Origin: Synergistaceae bacterium
Lineage (GTDB): Bacteria > Synergistota > Synergistia > Synergistales > Aminobacteriaceae
Assembly: GCA_009776565.1 (NCBI GenBank)
Contig: WRNQ01000023.1
Span: 1-5,802 of the forward strand
Length of the DNA stretch: 5,802 nt
Direction: 5' to 3'
Shown here in pieces: positions 4,617-5,802 of this stretch; the first letter of the stretch is position 1; each line of letters starts with the position of its first letter. The notes under the pieces were generated by a model. It did no database searches and was not told where the DNA came from. It saw only the letters and a program-made list of their open reading frames with translations. Both the position numbers and the translations under genes were made by a program.

Positions 4617-5086
4617 GACCTATGTCCGTTATTGTGGTGTCTCTGACTAAGATATTCTCCTGGTTCATAATTTTATTCGGCATGGTTGTGATAATGAACG
4701 GGCATAATACTCCGGGAGGAGGATTTCAGGGAGGCGCTATCGTAGCCACGTTTGTGTGTTTCATGCTCGCTGCATATGGAGGCAGGAAATTTACAACATG
4801 GGTCAACTCCCCTATTTATTCCGGTCTGGAAACTATAGGATTGCTTGCGTTTCTTTTGTTTGCTGTTTTAGGTCTCCCATATTCTTTTACCTATAACTTC
4901 ATGGCGGTTACCCCGCCTAACCTGGTACTTGGCGGCTGGCTTCCAAGCTGTGGAACTATTTCTCTGATGAATGTCTCTGTCGGTTTTGAGGTCGTCGGAG
5001 CTTTGTCTCTTACCGTCATAGAAATGTATGAAGGAACACATATGGATGAATCTCATTTCGGAGGTGAATGCGGACATGACAGGTAA
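4613..5086 (+). CDS. mnhB: Mrp/Mbh-type antiporter subunit B (MnhB/MbhF-like)
   Basis: 157-residue membrane protein with about four helices. The MnhB hallmark NGHNTPGGGFQGGAIVAT (29-46) is intact between the first two helices. Later MNVSVGFEVVGALSLTVIEM gives the usual fourth-helix pattern. The tail after the last helix (137-157) is rich in His, Asp and Glu with one Cys (THMDESHFGGECGHDR), which could touch a metal or a partner subunit; this is speculation. GGGAGGAGGAAAT precedes the ATG at 4613. An alternative ATG at 4622 would shorten the protein by three residues. The stop lies 11 bases inside mnhC, so the two are translationally coupled. Confidence 0.92.
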   Translation: MRPMSVIVVSLTKIFSWFIILFGMVVIMNGHNTPGGGFQGGAIVATFVCFMLAAYGGRKFTTWVNSPIYSGLETIGLLAFLLFAVLGLPYSFTYNFMAVTPPNLVLGGWLPSCGTISLMNVSVGFEVVGALSLTVIEMYEGTHMDESHFGGECGHDR

Positions 5087-5423
5087 CATGATATACACTG
5101 TGATTGCTCTCCTGATGTTGATCTCTCTTGTTGCGCTGGTCACTCAGAAAAATCTCATTAAAATCTGCATTTCAATTTCAATTTTAGGCGCGGCTGTAAA
5201 TTTTTATCTTGTCGCGCTTGGATATCGTTCCGGTGGAAGTGTCCCGATTCATTATCTTGCGGGAGATAATAAAGTGATGGTCCTACCAACGCCCCAATGC
5301 CTTACGCTTACTGCTATAGTAATAGCCCTGGCTACCACCGCTTTGATGTACTCCCTCATAGTATTGATATATAAGCATTACGGAACTGTTGAGATTGATG
5401 AAATCAGGAGGTTGCGCGGATGA
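5076..5423 (+). CDS. mnhC: Mrp/Mbh-type antiporter subunit C (MnhC/MbhG-like, NuoK-related)
   Basis: 115-residue, three-helix protein homologous to NuoK of complex I. Helix 1 is followed by the QKNLIKICISISILGAAVNF segment (24-43), the NuoK/MrpC pattern. The third helix opens with PTPQCLTLTAIVI (71-83), corresponding to the usual DPLPQALVLTAIVI. Here the Asp position is Leu and QAL is QCL, a mild departure. The ATG at 5076 was chosen because GGAGGTG (5060-5066) is 9 bases upstream and the length fits the family (about 113). An ATG at 5088 is possible; one at 5028 lies deep inside mnhB and is not credible. The stop overlaps the next start as ATGA. Confidence 0.92.
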   Translation: MTGNMIYTVIALLMLISLVALVTQKNLIKICISISILGAAVNFYLVALGYRSGGSVPIHYLAGDNKVMVLPTPQCLTLTAIVIALATTALMYSLIVLIYKHYGTVEIDEIRRLRG

Positions 5424-5802
5424 GTCAGCATCTTCCTGCATTTTTACTTGCCCTGCCAATTGGCGGAGCGTTTTTGGCGCCTCTTGCCTGTTACCTGGGC
5501 AGAAAGTTCAGAAACTTTTTTTATTTGTTAGTCCTTTTGCTTACTTTGGTATGCGCGGTGTTGATATTTCTTGAGACATCCGCCGGTAAGATTTTGGTTT
5601 ACGTGATGGGAGAAGAGAGCGCATTACTTACCCTTCCTTCGGGCATGGCGTTTCCCGTTCGTATAATTCTTGAAATGGACGCTTTCAGTGGGTTAATGAT
5701 ACTTTGCATTGCTGTTGCTTCCTTTGCGGGAGCTCTTTTTTCAATTAACTACATGGATAAGTTTTCAGGTTTAAAGCGGTTTGTCTCGCTTTATTTTCTC
5801 CT
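5420..5802 (+). CDS. mnhD: Mrp/Mbh-type antiporter subunit D (MnhD/MbhH-like), 5' part only
   Basis: The first 127 residues of a protein that runs off the window end; full members have about 490-520 residues and 14 helices. Helices are visible near 5-23, 31-49 and 88-110. The opening HLPAFLLALPIGGAFLAPL and the segment FPVRIILEMDAFSGLM (78-93) match the start of the NuoL/M/N-type antiporter family, where the beta-hairpin and ‘vD.ls..m’ stretch precede the third helix; Asp87 is the conserved acid. The proton-pumping Lys and Glu residues of the core lie beyond the window, so activity cannot be judged. CAGGAGG (5405-5411) precedes the ATG, which overlaps the mnhC stop. The hairpin lacks the usual GGW-PP-GI wording, a minor oddity. 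Confidence 0.88.
   Translation, partial: MSQHLPAFLLALPIGGAFLAPLACYLGRKFRNFFYLLVLLLTLVCAVLIFLETSAGKILVYVMGEESALLTLPSGMAFPVRIILEMDAFSGLMILCIAVASFAGALFSINYMDKFSGLKRFVSLYFL

Noticed and set aside
5389..5574. Short plus-strand frame at the mnhC/mnhD junction
   Set aside because: Out of frame with mnhD, which has the ribosome site and family motifs over the same bases.

Overview
The window reads as a bacterial chromosome segment of moderate GC, with two short defence/stress-type modules in front of the first part of a membrane-complex operon. Strong AGGAGG-type ribosome sites, TTG starts and an anaerobe-style Mbh-like gene order suggest an anaerobic bacterium. One decayed gene ends in a Gly-Gly-Gly-Gly-Cys, hydrophobic, Arg tail that resembles the Synergist-CTERM sorting signal, so Synergistota is my best guess. 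This is an inference (confidence about 0.5); a clostridial host is the main alternative.

Layout. (1) 1-211: AT-rich leader with a degenerate 35-bp direct duplication, a GC-rich palindromic repeat (63-94), and three TTAAGTTAA-type half-sites in alternating orientation just before a fic gene. (2) 212-1345 (+): class II Fic AMP-transferase with an N-terminal inhibitory motif, an intact HPFLDGNGRIGR core and a likely winged-helix C-terminus. A second copy of the GC-rich palindrome (1350-1382) sits right after its stop. (3) 2010-1410 (-): a Phd/YefM antitoxin followed by an overlapping RelE/ParE toxin, convergent with fic, with an extended -10 promoter inside ATGGTAT/ATACCAT palindromes. (4) 2122-2932: no intact gene. 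It holds the C-terminal remnant of a surface protein (minus strand), a cluster of TGTAGGGG-headed GC-rich repeats and hairpins, then an AT-rich promoter region. (5) 2933-5802 (+): eight tightly coupled genes in the order mnhE-mnhF-mnhG-mbhD-mbhE-mnhB-mnhC-mnhD. The last gene runs off the window.

The operon encodes the sodium/proton-translocating membrane module shared by Mrp antiporters and Mbh/Mbx-type respiratory complexes. The gene order matches archaeal mbhABCDEFGH rather than the classical mrpABCDEFG. The C-terminal part of MrpA is split into two small proteins (MbhD- and MbhE-like), and no large MrpA gene is seen. Five of the seven junctions are ATGA overlaps, so the subunits are almost certainly co-translated. 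Whether a hydrogenase or other redox module follows cannot be seen here.

No wholly new system is evident. The less-explained parts are the alternating operator-like repeats before fic, the dispersed GC-rich repeat family, and the degraded surface-protein/repeat patch.
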